Part shown: positions 1 to 9,424 of the stretch, in pieces | Layout: every line of letters begins with the position of its first letter | How positions within the stretch are numbered: position 1 is the first letter of the stretch | NCBI GenBank assembly: GCA_910577315.1 | Contig: CAJTME010000001.1 | Location: 1-64,000, forward strand | Length of the DNA: 64,000 nt | Direction of reading: 5' to 3' | From: an uncultured Muribaculaceae bacterium | GTDB taxonomy: Bacteria > Bacteroidota > Bacteroidia > Bacteroidales > Muribaculaceae | Notes under the pieces: model-generated | What the model saw: only the letters and a program-made list of their open reading frames with translations | What the model was told of the DNA's origin: nothing | Databases searched by the model: none | Program-made: the position numbers and the translations under genes

Positions 1-152
1 AGGCGACCCTGTCTTCCCGTCAACCTTGTGTAGCGCCGCAGGCGCATTGTTTTCCATAAGCAGCCACAAGCAGTATGTCGCGCCGAACGGCGCCAAACCT
101 GCCCGCATGGCAAAACAAAAAATATGTAGTCGCCGCAGGCGACCCTGTCTCG
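1..152. repeat. Intergenic dispersed repeat (double-hairpin element), one near-complete copy plus tail of another
   Basis: Bases 66-152 form a non-coding unit with two short hairpins, one around GGCGCC (81-94) and one around GTCGCC...GGCGAC (129-143), separated by an A-rich linker. A second copy with matching order and spacing lies at 61175-61253, downstream of hflX. The first 13 bases repeat the tail of the unit (gcgaccctgtc), so another copy probably begins left of the window. A short open frame crosses it (26-241), but the base pattern is that of a structured repeat and not of a gene. Confidence 0.6.
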
Positions 153-181
153 GGTCAGCCGCGTGCAGTGCAGCCGGTGCT

Positions 182-220
182 AAAAAAGAAAAGCGCTCCG
201 GCGTTGATGCCGAAGCGCTT
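182..220 (-). terminator. Terminator after tRNA-Pro
   Basis: An inverted repeat (AAGCGCT with AGCGCTT, inner CGGC/GCCG) at 191-220 is followed on the minus strand by a T-rich stretch (187-182). It sits just downstream of the tRNA-Pro 3' end and would end that transcript. Confidence 0.75.
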
Positions 221-232
221 GCTTTTGAATTG

Positions 233-306
233 TCGGGGTGACTAGACTCGAACTAGCGACCTCACGCCCCCCAGACGCGTACTCTAACCAACTGAGCTAC
301 ACCCCG
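233..306 (-). tRNA. tRNA-Pro (anticodon GGG)
   Basis: On the minus strand the acceptor CGGGGTG pairs with CACCCCG and the discriminator is A. The D arm, a seven-base anticodon loop CTGGGGG and a T arm with loop TTCGAGT follow in canonical order. The anticodon reads GGG, for proline codon CCC. CCA is not encoded. Confidence 0.92.
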
Positions 307-357
307 ATTTGGGCTTCACTGCTTTGTTTCGCAGTGGCTTTCCTTTCAAAAGCGATG

Positions 358-389
358 CAAAGTTAGGCAGTTTTTTTGAACCGTGCAAA
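358..389 (-). promoter_or_regulatory. Promoter of tRNA-Pro
   Basis: Minus-strand TAACTTTG (365-358) with TTTG (389-386) 20 nt upstream matches the Bacteroidetes sigma-ABfr consensus and points at the tRNA. The leader between it and the tRNA contains a small hairpin (CACTGC/GCAGTG). Confidence 0.75.
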
Positions 390-466
390 TTTTTTCACGA
401 AAAATTTTCAAAAAAATTTCGCAGGCATAATTTCACATTATTTATATAGCGGATTTGGCTGTGATA

Positions 467-498
467 TTTGCCAAGCTCGTGCTTTTTTCGTAACTTTG
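467..498 (+). promoter_or_regulatory. Promoter of gyrB
   Basis: TTTG at 467-470, 20 nt spacer, TAACTTTG at 491-498. The element lies about 70 nt upstream of the gyrB start codon. Confidence 0.8.
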
Positions 499-566
499 TA
501 GCGTAATATCGCCCTGTCGGTATCACGACAAATTTTGAAAAAAAATCAATCATAGATAGTCAAAAC

Positions 567-2498
567 ATGACAGAAGCAGAAGAGAACTATGGCGCCAGTC
601 AAATCCAGGTGCTTGAAGGCCTGGAAGCCGTGCGCAAGCGCCCGGCAATGTATATCGGCGACATTTCGTTCAAAGGTCTCCACCATCTCGTCTATGAGGT
701 GGTCGACAACTCAATCGACGAGGCTCTCGCCGGATATGCCAAACACATCTCAGTAACCATCAATCCCGACAACTCCATCACGGTTGTGGACGACGGCCGC
801 GGTATTCCCGTCGACTTCCACGAAAAGGAACAGAAATCGGCCCTTGAGGTTGTGCTGACGGTGCTGCACGCCGGCGGCAAGTTCGACAAGAGCAACTACA
901 AGGTTTCGGGTGGTCTTCACGGCGTCGGCGTGTCGTGTGTTAACGCCCTCTCGACCTATCTGCGTGCCGAGATTCACCGCAACGGCAAATCGTACGTCCA
1001 GGAATACTCATGCGGCAAGCCCACCACCGAGCTCCGCATCGAAGGCGAGTCGACCCACACGGGCACTTCCATCACCTTCAAGCCCGACGCCTCGATTTTC
1101 ACGGTGACCGAATATGACTACTCCACCCTGGCCAACCGTCTCCGCGACCTGGCCTTCCTCAACGCCGGCATCTCGCTCAAGCTCATCGACATGCGAAACC
1201 TCGACGCCGATGGCAATCCCATGACCGAGACATTCCATTCCGACAAGGGCCTGCGCGAGTTTGTGGAATACATCGACTCGAGCAAGGAATCGCTCATCAA
1301 CGACGTCATCGACCTCAACACCGAGCGCCAGGGCGTGCCGGTGGAGGTAGCGTTCACCTACAACAACACCTACAACGAAAACATATATTCGTTTGTAAAC
1401 AACATCAACACCATCGAGGGCGGCACACACCTCACCGGCTTCCGCCGCGGCCTGACGATGACCCTTAAGAAATACGCCGAAGACAACAACCTGCTCAAGA
1501 ACGCCAAGGTTGAAATCACCAGCGACGACTTCCGCGAGGGTCTGACAGCCGTAATCTCAGTCAAAGTCATGGAGCCCCAGTTTGAGGGACAGACCAAGAC
1601 GAAGCTCGGCAACAACGAGGTCATGGGCGCCGTCCAGGTGGCCGTAAGCGAGGCCCTGCGCACCTACCTTGAAGAGCATCCCAAGGAAGCCCGCATGATT
1701 GTCGACAAGGTGATACTGACCGCCCAGGCCCGTTTCGCCGCACGCAATGCCCGCGAGAAGGTGCAGCGCAAGTCGCCCCTGTGGAGCGGCGGCCTTCCCG
1801 GCAAGCTGACCGACTGCTCGTCGCGCATCGCCGAGGACTGCGAAATATTCCTTGTCGAAGGTGACTCGGCAGGCGGTACGGCCAAGAAGGGCCGCGACCG
1901 CCGTTTCCAGGCCATCCTGCCGCTGCGAGGCAAAATCCTCAACGTCGAGAAGGCAATGGAGCACCGCATCTTTGAGAGCGACGAAATCACCAACCTTTTC
2001 CGCGCCCTGCGCGTGACCGTCGGCACCCCCGAAGACCCCAAGGCACTGAACCTCTCCAAGCTGGCCTACCACAAAATCATCATCATGACCGATGCCGACG
2101 TCGACGGCGCCCACATCGCAACGCTGCTGATGACCTTCTTCTTCCGCCGCATGCGCCCGGTAATCGAGCAAGGCTACCTTTACCTGGCCACCCCGCCGCT
2201 ATACAAATGCAAGTGCGGCAAGGCCGAGGAATATTGCTGGAACGACCAGCAGGTGCAGTCGTTCATCGACTCGCATCCCGGCAAGACGACGGTGTCGCGC
2301 TACAAAGGTCTCGGTGAAATGAGCGACGTAGAGTTGCGCGAGACCACGATGAGCCCCGAGCACCGCATCCTCAAGCAGGTGCAGATTTCCGACGCCGCCG
2401 AGGCCGACCGCGTGTTCTCGATGCTGATGGGCGAGGACGTGGGACCGCGCCGCGACTTCATCGAAGCCAACGCCACCTACGCCACCATCGACGCCTGA
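567..2498 (+). CDS. gyrB: DNA gyrase subunit B
   Basis: GyrB is the ATPase subunit of gyrase, which introduces negative supercoils together with GyrA. The 643-residue protein has the GHKL ATPase motifs DNSIDE (about residue 47), DDGRGIP and GGLHGVG, then a TOPRIM domain with EGDSAGG (about residue 430) and DADVDGAH (about residue 510), and the C-terminal RYKGLGEM signature. Length and motif order match the short GyrB type without the enterobacterial insertion. GyrB and ParE are close relatives; the GyrB call rests on overall similarity and on the QxRxGRD-region form of the TOPRIM tail. It has its own promoter and a strong hairpin terminator, so it is probably transcribed alone. Confidence 0.95.
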   Translation: MTEAEENYGASQIQVLEGLEAVRKRPAMYIGDISFKGLHHLVYEVVDNSIDEALAGYAKHISVTINPDNSITVVDDGRGIPVDFHEKEQKSALEVVLTVLHAGGKFDKSNYKVSGGLHGVGVSCVNALSTYLRAEIHRNGKSYVQEYSCGKPTTELRIEGESTHTGTSITFKPDASIFTVTEYDYSTLANRLRDLAFLNAGISLKLIDMRNLDADGNPMTETFHSDKGLREFVEYIDSSKESLINDVIDLNTERQGVPVEVAFTYNNTYNENIYSFVNNINTIEGGTHLTGFRRGLTMTLKKYAEDNNLLKNAKVEITSDDFREGLTAVISVKVMEPQFEGQTKTKLGNNEVMGAVQVAVSEALRTYLEEHPKEARMIVDKVILTAQARFAARNAREKVQRKSPLWSGGLPGKLTDCSSRIAEDCEIFLVEGDSAGGTAKKGRDRRFQAILPLRGKILNVEKAMEHRIFESDEITNLFRALRVTVGTPEDPKALNLSKLAYHKIIIMTDADVDGAHIATLLMTFFFRRMRPVIEQGYLYLATPPLYKCKCGKAEEYCWNDQQVQSFIDSHPGKTTVSRYKGLGEMSDVELRETTMSPEHRILKQVQISDAAEADRVFSMLMGEDVGPRRDFIEANATYATIDA

Positions 2499-2505
2499 CC
2501 ATCAT

Positions 2506-2538
2506 AAAGGACATAAGGATTCGCTCCTTATGTCCTTT
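2506..2538 (+). terminator. Hairpin terminator after gyrB
   Basis: A perfect 14-bp stem (2506-2519 with 2525-2538) with a 5-nt loop TTCGC begins 8 nt after the gyrB stop. The downstream T run is short (TTT), so efficiency is uncertain. Confidence 0.75.
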
Positions 2539-2603
2539 AACACTCAGGTCCTATAAACAACATAAACCTTGCCGGCGTTTTAACTTAAATAACATAACGA
2601 ATC

Positions 2604-4868
2604 ATGGCACGACAAAAGAAATCATCACCCGACACGCTGGCGCTGCGCCAGGCTGTCGACAAATACATAGCCAGTCCATCGTCAAAGACGTTCAACTACA
2701 AACAGGTCTCGACCGCAATCGGCGTCGAGAATCCCACCCACCACCGTGCCGTTGCCCTTTACCTCGCCGAGCTCGCCTTTGACGGCGACCTGATCGAGGT
2801 GGCGCCCGGCAAATACAAGACACCCGAGCATAACGTCACGGCGACAGGCACGTTCGTTCGCCTGCGCAACGGCAAGAACTCTGTAATCACCGACGGCGAC
2901 GAGCAGGCCATCTTCGTGGCCGAGCGCAACTCGATGCACGCCCTCAACGGCGACCGCGTGCAGGTGACCATCGCCGCCCGCATCAAGGGCCGCGAACCCG
3001 AGGCTATCGTCACGGAAATAATCGAGAAGAAAGACCAGACCTTCATCGGCACCCTCCGCGTGGAGAAGAGCTTCGCCACACTCACCCCCGACTCCAAATA
3101 CATCGCTACCGACATCCTCATTCCCCGCACCAAGATAAAGGGCGGCACCACGGGCGACAAGGCCATCGTGCGCATCACCGAGTGGCCCGACGACTCGACC
3201 AGCCCGCGCGGCGAGGTGGTTGACGTGCTGGGAAAAGCCGGCGAGAACAACACCGAAATCCACGCCATCCTCGCCGAGTTCGGCCTGCCGTACAAATATC
3301 CGCAGGCCGTCGAGAAAGCCGCCGACAAAATCGGCGCCGGCATCACGGCCGAGGAGGTTGCCAAGCGCATCGACATGCGCGACGTGACCACATTCACAAT
3401 CGACCCCAAGGATGCAAAAGACTTTGACGACGCACTCTCGATCCGCCGCCTTCCCAACGGCAACTGGGAAATCGGCGTGCACATCGCCGACGTAACCCAC
3501 TACGTTCATCCCGACACCATCATCGACCGCGAGGCGCAGGACCGCGCCACATCGGTTTATCTGGTCGACCGCGTGGTGCCGATGCTGCCCGAACATCTCT
3601 CGAACGGCATCTGCTCGCTGCGTCCCGACGAAGAAAAGCTGACGTTCTCGACCATCTTCGAGATGGACGAGCGCGGCAAGGTGCTCAATTCGCAGATTGC
3701 CCGCACCGTCATCAAGAGCAACCGCCGCTTCACCTACGAGGAGGCACAGGACGTCATCGAGACCGGCAAAGGCGACTATGCCGAGGAAATCCTCGCCCTG
3801 GACCGCCTCGCCAAAATCCTGCGCAAGGAGCGCTACGACAACGGCTCGGTTGACTTCGACCGCATGGAGGTGCGCTTTGAAATAGACGAGAACGGCCATC
3901 CCACCAGCGTGTACTTCAAGGAATCGAAAGACGCCAACAAGCTCATCGAGGAATTCATGCTGCTGGCCAACCGCACCGTCGCCACCTTCATCGGCAAGGC
4001 ATCGGGCAAGAAAAAGCCAAAAGCCTTCGTATACCGCGTGCACGACATGCCCGACCCCGACAAGCTGCTCAACCTGGCCGCCCTGTCGAAAACCTTCGGC
4101 TACAAGGTGCGCACGTCAGGCACACCCCGCGACGTCAACCGCTCGCTCAACAAAATGCTGGTGGACGTCAAGGGCAAAGGCGAGGAAAATTTCCTCTCGA
4201 CCCTCGCCATCCGCTCGATGGCAAAGGCCATATACACAACCACCAACATCGGCCACTACGGCCTGGGCTTCGACTACTACACCCACTTCACGTCGCCCAT
4301 CCGCCGCTATCCCGACATGATGGTTCACCGCCTGCTTGAACGCTATCTGAAAGGTGGCCGCACGGTGAACGTGGATAAACTTGAAGAACAGTGCAAACAC
4401 TCCTCGAACCAGGAGCAACTGGCCGCCAACGCCGAACGCGCCTCAATCAAATACAAGCAGGTCGAATACATGAACGACCACCTGGGCGAAGTCTACACCG
4501 GCATCATCTCGGGCGTTACCGAATGGGGCCTGTATGTGGAACTGGACGACAACAAGTGTGAGGGCCTGGTGCCCGTGCGCGACCTCGCCGACGACTACTA
4601 TGACTTCGACGAGAAGAACTATTGCCTGGTGGGGCGCCGCCACAACAACCGCTACCGTCTGGGCGATGCCGTGCAGGTGCAGGTGGCACGCTGCAACCTC
4701 GAGCGCAAGCAACTCGACTTCGTCATCGTCGACGCCAAGAATCCGCCGCGCTCGCTGGCCAACCTCGGCTCGACCCCGCAGGCCATCAAGCAGCAGAAGC
4801 AGAAACAGAAGAAAAACAGCCGCAAAGGCTCGTCGCGGCGCGGCGCCAAAGGCAGCAACCGCCATTGA
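2604..4868 (+). CDS. rnr: Ribonuclease R
   Basis: RNase R is a processive 3'-5' exoribonuclease that degrades structured RNA. The 754-residue protein has an N-terminal winged-helix-like region, cold-shock OB folds, the RNB catalytic domain with the acidic cluster DPKDAKDFDDAL (about residue 268), the signature HFTSPIRRYPDMMVHR (about residue 556), a C-terminal S1 domain (about 640-710) and a lysine/arginine-rich tail. The tail favours RNase R over RNase II. The stop codon overlaps the folB start (TGATG), so the two are translationally coupled. Confidence 0.93.
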   Translation: MARQKKSSPDTLALRQAVDKYIASPSSKTFNYKQVSTAIGVENPTHHRAVALYLAELAFDGDLIEVAPGKYKTPEHNVTATGTFVRLRNGKNSVITDGDEQAIFVAERNSMHALNGDRVQVTIAARIKGREPEAIVTEIIEKKDQTFIGTLRVEKSFATLTPDSKYIATDILIPRTKIKGGTTGDKAIVRITEWPDDSTSPRGEVVDVLGKAGENNTEIHAILAEFGLPYKYPQAVEKAADKIGAGITAEEVAKRIDMRDVTTFTIDPKDAKDFDDALSIRRLPNGNWEIGVHIADVTHYVHPDTIIDREAQDRATSVYLVDRVVPMLPEHLSNGICSLRPDEEKLTFSTIFEMDERGKVLNSQIARTVIKSNRRFTYEEAQDVIETGKGDYAEEILALDRLAKILRKERYDNGSVDFDRMEVRFEIDENGHPTSVYFKESKDANKLIEEFMLLANRTVATFIGKASGKKKPKAFVYRVHDMPDPDKLLNLAALSKTFGYKVRTSGTPRDVNRSLNKMLVDVKGKGEENFLSTLAIRSMAKAIYTTTNIGHYGLGFDYYTHFTSPIRRYPDMMVHRLLERYLKGGRTVNVDKLEEQCKHSSNQEQLAANAERASIKYKQVEYMNDHLGEVYTGIISGVTEWGLYVELDDNKCEGLVPVRDLADDYYDFDEKNYCLVGRRHNNRYRLGDAVQVQVARCNLERKQLDFVIVDAKNPPRSLANLGSTPQAIKQQKQKQKKNSRKGSSRRGAKGSNRH

Positions 4869-5221
4869 TGAAAACATACATCGACATTGAGCGCATGCAG
4901 ATCCGTGCGCATCATGGCGTTCTGGAACAGGAAAAGCGCGTCGGCAACCTCTTTGAGGTGTCGGTGCGCCTTTTCTACGACTTCTCAGAAGCCGCCGCGA
5001 CCGATTCAGTCGAAAATACGGTAAACTATGCCGAGGCCGTAGACATCGTGCGCGGCATAATGGCCGAGCCAGCCAGGTTGCTCGAAACCGTCGTATTCCG
5101 CATACGGGAGGCCCTGACCGCCCGCTGGCCCGGAATCACCGGCGGCCACGTCACCCTGGCAAAGCTGCATCCGCCCTTCCCCACCCCAGTGGCTCAGGCC
5201 GCCGTGACGGTGGAATGGTGA
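4868..5221 (+). CDS. folB: Dihydroneopterin aldolase
   Basis: FolB converts dihydroneopterin to hydroxymethyl-dihydropterin and glycolaldehyde in folate synthesis. The 117-residue product starts MKTYIDIERMQIRAHHGV, a typical FolB opening, and carries the family's NYAE motif near residue 56. A longer frame is open upstream, but the ATG overlapping the rnr stop by one base gives the correct N terminus and family length. It is likely expressed through coupling to rnr. Confidence 0.88.
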   Translation: MKTYIDIERMQIRAHHGVLEQEKRVGNLFEVSVRLFYDFSEAAATDSVENTVNYAEAVDIVRGIMAEPARLLETVVFRIREALTARWPGITGGHVTLAKLHPPFPTPVAQAAVTVEW

Positions 5222-5238
5222 ATGTCGATTATTTTTCG

Positions 5239-5246
5239 TAACTTTG
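5239..5246 (+). promoter_or_regulatory. Promoter -7 element of prfB
   Basis: TAACTTTG lies 37 nt upstream of the prfB ATG. I do not see a clear TTG at the expected upstream distance. Confidence 0.5.
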
Positions 5247-5282
5247 CACCCCGATAAATTTGAACAACAAATATAAGCTATA

Positions 5283-6405
5283 ATGATTACACAGGAACAA
5301 TTAAAAGAGACTTTTGAGCGCAAGCTGGCGCTGAGGAGGTATCTTTGACATCGACAGCAAGAAAATAGAAGTCGAGGAAGAAGAACTGCGCACTCATGTG
5401 CCTGATTTCTGGGAACATCCCGAGGAAGCCCAGAAACAAATGAAAAAAATCAAGGACATCCAGGCCTGGATTGACGGCTACAAGGAAATCGAGGACGCCT
5501 GCGAGGAACTTTCGGTTGCCTTCGAGTTTGTCAAGGAAGGCATCGTCGAGGAATCGGAAGTCGACGCCCTCTATGCCGCCGCCATCGGCAAAATCGAGGA
5601 CCTCGAGCTGAAAAACATGCTGCGCCGCGAGGAAGACAAACTCGGCGTGGTGCTGAAAATCAACTCGGGCGCCGGCGGCACCGAGGCACAGGACTGGGCG
5701 TCGATGCTGATGCGCATGTACCTGAGATGGTGCGAGCGCCAGGGCTACAAGACGTCAATCTCCAACCTTCTGGAAGGTGACGAGGCCGGCATCAAATCGT
5801 GCACGGTGAACGTCGAGGGCGATTTCGCCTACGGCTACCTCAAGAGCGAGAACGGCGTGCACCGCCTTGTGCGCGTGTCGCCCTACAACGCCCAGGGCAA
5901 GCGCATGACCTCGTTCGCATCGGTATTCGTGACGCCGCTGGTCGACGACACCATCGAGGTGAAGGTGGAGCCGGCGCTGCTGTCGTGGGACACCTTCCGC
6001 TCGGGCGGCGCAGGCGGCCAGAACGTGAACAAGGTGGAATCAGGCGTGCGCCTGCGCTATCAGTTCACCGACCCATACACCGGCGAGAAGGAGGAAATCC
6101 TCATCGAGAACACCGAGACACGCGACCAACCCAAGAACAAGGAAAACGCCCTGCGCCAACTGCGTTCAATCCTCTATGACAAGGAATTGCAGCACCGTCT
6201 TGCCGAACAGGCCAAAATCGAGGCCGGCAAGATGAAAATCGAATGGGGCTCGCAGATACGCTCGTATGTGTTCGACGACCGCCGCGTAAAAGACCACCGC
6301 ACCGGCTACCAGACATCAGACGTAGGCGGCGTGATGGACGGCGACATCGACGGATTCATCAAGGCTTTCCTGATGGAATTCGCCGGAAAACAAGACGAAG
6401 AGTAA
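5283..6405 (+). CDS. prfB: Peptide chain release factor 2, with programmed +1 frameshift
   Basis: RF2 recognises UGA and UAA stop codons and triggers peptide release. Translation starts at ATG 5283, runs 21 codons to an in-frame TGA (5346-5348) and resumes in the +1 frame at 5347, giving about 373 residues. The shift site has the classic layout: AGGAGG (5334-5339), three bases, CTT TGA C. The catalytic GGQ lies in the stretch SGGAGGQNVNKVESGVRL. Annotating only the long open frame from 5398 would lose the true N terminus. The frameshift autoregulates RF2: low RF2 slows reading of UGA and favours the shift. Confidence 0.96.
5334..5349 (+). promoter_or_regulatory. prfB programmed frameshift site
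   Basis: A Shine-Dalgarno-like AGGAGG sits three bases before the slippery codon CTT, followed by the UGA stop and C. This arrangement is the known RF2 recoding signal. It is striking in a Bacteroidetes genome, where initiation rarely uses Shine-Dalgarno pairing. Confidence 0.93.
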
Positions 6406-6437
6406 ACCCGCGCGGCACAGCGCGGCCACCCACAGCC

Positions 6438-6493
6438 GAAAGGCGCAGAAGGAATCAACTTTTGAAGAAGCTTGCGGTCCTTCTGTGCCTTTC
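6438..6493 (+). other. Long hairpin between prfB and the GH13 gene
   Basis: A 16-bp stem (6438-6453 with 6478-6493, one G-T pair) with a 24-nt loop lies in the 138-nt gap. No T run follows, so it may be an RNA processing or weak termination structure instead of a standard terminator. After it comes a C/A-rich run up to the GH13 start. Confidence 0.55.
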
Positions 6494-6543
6494 GCACTTG
6501 CGTGGTGGCAACCAACCCAATCAAACCCAACCAAACGTTAACC

Positions 6544-7992
6544 ATGAAAAAATATCTTACCATGGGCCTGCTGACCCTTTTATCAAGCCTTTTCGGCTGG
6601 GCACGCCCTGAAAAGCCGGCCAACGACCAGCCCGATCCGCGTTCGCTCACGATATATCAGATTATGGTGGCCTCGTTCCTCCACGGCGACGGTGGCGCCC
6701 CGGGCTATTCGGCCATGTGGGGACCCGACGGCCACACTAAAAACGGCAACCTGCGCGGTGTCATAAACGCGCTCGACCACATACAGGGCCTGGGGGCAAA
6801 CGCCATCTGGCTCACCCCGATTTTCGACAGCTCGGAGGCCATGGGCGGCGAGAAGCTGCAGGCGACCGGCTATTTCACCAACAACTATTTCAAAATCGAC
6901 CCGCATTTCGGCACCGAGGCCGAGTTCCGCGAGCTGGTTGACGAAGCCCACAAGCGCGGTATGTACGTGATACTCGACGGCGTGTTCGGTCATCACGGCG
7001 GTGTGAAGGAAGCGTCGCCCTCGGGATTCACCATCGACTCGACCCCGACAGCGTGCGACCGCGTCAACGGCGGCCTCGGCAACGTGGCATATCCGGCGTC
7101 GCTCCCTTATTTCAAGGAGGTTGCGACGTGGTGGATGGATAAATACGGCGTGGACGGCTGGCGCCTCGACCAGGCCTATCAGGCCGTGCAGGGCGGCCAC
7201 AACTACTGGACGGAGATTTCGGCGGCAGTCGATTCGGTGGCCTCGGCCCGGCGCGAACGCGGCGAGCAATGGGGAACCCTCGGCTATATGGTCGGCGAGG
7301 ACTGGGGCGACGCCGACTGCATCAACCACGGCGTCTATAAAGACGGCGGCCTGCGCTCGGCATTCGACTTCGACGGCAAGGAACGCATCTCGGGCCCGAT
7401 GCAGGACATCACGTCGGCCGGATTGGAAAACGGTTATATGGACATCGTGACGACCCTCTCGGCTCCCGTGGCCCGAGGGTATCTCAACAACGAGGTGATA
7501 CCCAACCTCTACCTGACGAACCATGACGGCTACCGGCTGGCCGACCACTTCGACCCAGCCGACCCACATTATTATGCAAAGATGAAGGAACGCCATGCCA
7601 TACTGGCGGCGTATTCGGGGCCGATAACCCTATATTACGGCGACGAGTATGCCGACCGCAGCGCGGAGACGCAGGGCGGCCAGAAAGACAACATAGCCCG
7701 CACATCGGGACACCTCGAACCACGTAACGCGGCCGAGGCCGACCTGCGCGACTACATAGCGGCAGCCATGAAAATGAGGGCCGAAAATCCGGCAATGTGG
7801 CGCGGGACGGCATGGTTCAACACCATCAAGGCGCCTGACGGGGACGTGCTTGTCGTCACCAAGACCGACAGGCCGACACGCAACAAGGTGGTGGTCATAT
7901 TCTCGGACCACGACACGACGGTGCCCGTGGGGCAGCTGGGCCGTGAGGTGACGCTGAAAGCTCACGTTCCGGCCATAATAAAGGTTAAGTGA
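6544..7992 (+). CDS. Secreted alpha-amylase family (GH13) glycoside hydrolase
   Basis: This 482-residue enzyme should hydrolyse or transfer alpha-glucosidic bonds in starch-like glucans. It starts with a signal peptide (MKKYLTMGLLTLLSSLFGWA) without a lipobox cysteine, so it is probably periplasmic or released. GH13 motifs appear in order: DGVFGHHG (region I), GWRLDQAYQ with the nucleophile Asp (region II), MVGEDWG with the acid/base Glu (region III) and LTNHDGYR (region IV). The barrel is followed by a short beta domain. The ATG at 6544 is chosen because it begins the signal peptide; an upstream in-frame extension is not plausible. No SusC/SusD pair is next to it. Confidence 0.88.
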   Translation: MKKYLTMGLLTLLSSLFGWARPEKPANDQPDPRSLTIYQIMVASFLHGDGGAPGYSAMWGPDGHTKNGNLRGVINALDHIQGLGANAIWLTPIFDSSEAMGGEKLQATGYFTNNYFKIDPHFGTEAEFRELVDEAHKRGMYVILDGVFGHHGGVKEASPSGFTIDSTPTACDRVNGGLGNVAYPASLPYFKEVATWWMDKYGVDGWRLDQAYQAVQGGHNYWTEISAAVDSVASARRERGEQWGTLGYMVGEDWGDADCINHGVYKDGGLRSAFDFDGKERISGPMQDITSAGLENGYMDIVTTLSAPVARGYLNNEVIPNLYLTNHDGYRLADHFDPADPHYYAKMKERHAILAAYSGPITLYYGDEYADRSAETQGGQKDNIARTSGHLEPRNAAEADLRDYIAAAMKMRAENPAMWRGTAWFNTIKAPDGDVLVVTKTDRPTRNKVVVIFSDHDTTVPVGQLGREVTLKAHVPAIIKVK

Positions 7993-8008
7993 ATAAATAT
8001 TCAGTAAA

Positions 8009-8052
8009 AAAATAACGGATGTCAGCTCGGGAAGCATGACATCCGTTATTTT
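8009..8052. terminator. Bidirectional terminator
   Basis: A perfect 16-bp stem (8009-8024 with 8037-8052) has A-rich sequence on the left and T-rich on the right. It lies between the convergent GH13 gene and the secreted protein gene and can serve both. Confidence 0.85.
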
Positions 8053-8068
8053 TAGTCTGCCGGAAGGA

Positions 8069-9424
8069 TTATCTTATGACAATCTTGTCGGTGAGGGTGC
8101 CCTGGCGGCGGATATAGATGCCGGGGGCTGCACCGGCGGCGTCGACACGGACGCCCTGGAGATTGAATAGCTCGACAGGTGCGGATGAATTGTCGACGGC
8201 GATGTCCTCCACGCCGTTGGCAGCATCAATGTAGTTTGAGTACTGGACTTTGTAAACATCATAGCTTTCCTCAGCATCAAAATCATAGTCGCTGAGGACA
8301 TATTCAAGGGGATAACCGTATTCTGGGTCATAGTCCACACGGCCTTTCGACCACTGCATGAGTTCAGCCGGAGCGCCGTTTTCAGATTCGGAAGCGTATA
8401 TTTCCAGTTCGAGCCCGTAAGCGTCCACACGGTAGAGCTCCACGGCTTTGTAGGTTTCCACCTCATCGCCTTCGCCGTACGCCTCGCTCTCGGTCAGGTC
8501 ATAGCTTCCGTAGGCGTCGACCACGGTGTATTCAACTGTTTTCTTGGCAAGCACTCCGTCAAAAACAGCCGTCATTTCGGCTTTATACGAACCCTGATTG
8601 TCGGTGTAATCAACTGTGAGGGCGGTCTCGTCGCCGTCTTCATCAATGATTTTGCACGATTTGATGGCGTTGGCCTGGGTGAGGAGGGCTTCGGTCGACA
8701 CAATCTGGCCGTCGGTTTGTTTCCACACGATGTCGGTGTATTCCTCGCCTGTCACCCAGTAGAATTCAACACCGTCGTCGGTTGTAAGGTATGACGATGT
8801 GATTTTGGAGGCCTGTTTGTCGTCGCCATACTCGATGTCGAGCTGCTGGGTGGGATCGTAAATGCCATTGTAGAACACCGCAATCACTACACGCGTGATA
8901 TTTCCATCGGCGTTACGGGTTATATGGCGCTGATAGGTGTTGCCTGCGATGTCCCAATCACCACCGTTCCAGAAGAATACGGCGTTGTCGGTAATTACCG
9001 ATGTAAGGCGTGAGTCATACTGACGCTCGGTTTTCTCGGAGTTCTCGAACGTCACGCCGTCTTCGGCGTTCATCACTGTCTTCACAGCCACCTGACCGTC
9101 GGCATTGTATTCGTTCAGTGTTTTTGAAGCGAATGGCTCGTCAGGAAACATGCTCGAATTAATCTCCACAAGAACATTGCCGGAGGCATCGTATGTGGAT
9201 TCGTATTTCTCGATGTCCTCCCATTCCTCGCCGGTCCAGTAAGAGATTATCTCAGTGCCAGGACGCCAGAGTGATTTAATGGCATTTGCACGATGCTTCC
9301 CATCGGCTGTTTTCTCGGCCTTTTGCTGGACAAAAAGCTTGGCGGGCCATGCCGGACGTGCGGCCCCCATAGACAATGCGGTCACAGCCGCGATTCCTAA
9401 AACGTAAAATTTCTTCATTTGCAA
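8069..9424 (-). CDS. Secreted protein with T9SS-type C-terminal end, function unknown
   Basis: I do not recognise the main domain. The 451-residue product has an N-terminal signal peptide (MKKFYVLGIAAVTALSMGAA; the ATG at 9418 is an equally good start). The body is rich in aromatic and acidic residues and has YDASGN-like and YNADGQ-like turns, reminiscent of beta-rich YD-repeat-like proteins. The last ~45 residues read GVEDIAVDNSS...ELFNLQGVRVD...PGIYIRR, the usual shape of a short Bacteroidales T9SS sorting domain. It is likely exported and surface-attached or released. The gene stands alone, convergent with the GH13 gene. Confidence 0.7.
   Translation of the reverse strand: MQMKKFYVLGIAAVTALSMGAARPAWPAKLFVQQKAEKTADGKHRANAIKSLWRPGTEIISYWTGEEWEDIEKYESTYDASGNVLVEINSSMFPDEPFASKTLNEYNADGQVAVKTVMNAEDGVTFENSEKTERQYDSRLTSVITDNAVFFWNGGDWDIAGNTYQRHITRNADGNITRVVIAVFYNGIYDPTQQLDIEYGDDKQASKITSSYLTTDDGVEFYWVTGEEYTDIVWKQTDGQIVSTEALLTQANAIKSCKIIDEDGDETALTVDYTDNQGSYKAEMTAVFDGVLAKKTVEYTVVDAYGSYDLTESEAYGEGDEVETYKAVELYRVDAYGLELEIYASESENGAPAELMQWSKGRVDYDPEYGYPLEYVLSDYDFDAEESYDVYKVQYSNYIDAANGVEDIAVDNSSAPVELFNLQGVRVDAAGAAPGIYIRRQGTLTDKIVIR

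Noticed and set aside
26..241. 71-residue open frame with repeated Cys/Ala/Gly
   Set aside because: It lies in a non-coding repeat with hairpins and overlaps the tRNA-Pro terminator; there is no promoter or recognisable domain.
2682..4043. 453-residue minus-strand open frame antisense to rnr
   Set aside because: It mirrors the codon bias of a certain gene in a G+C-rich region and has no start signals or recognisable motifs.
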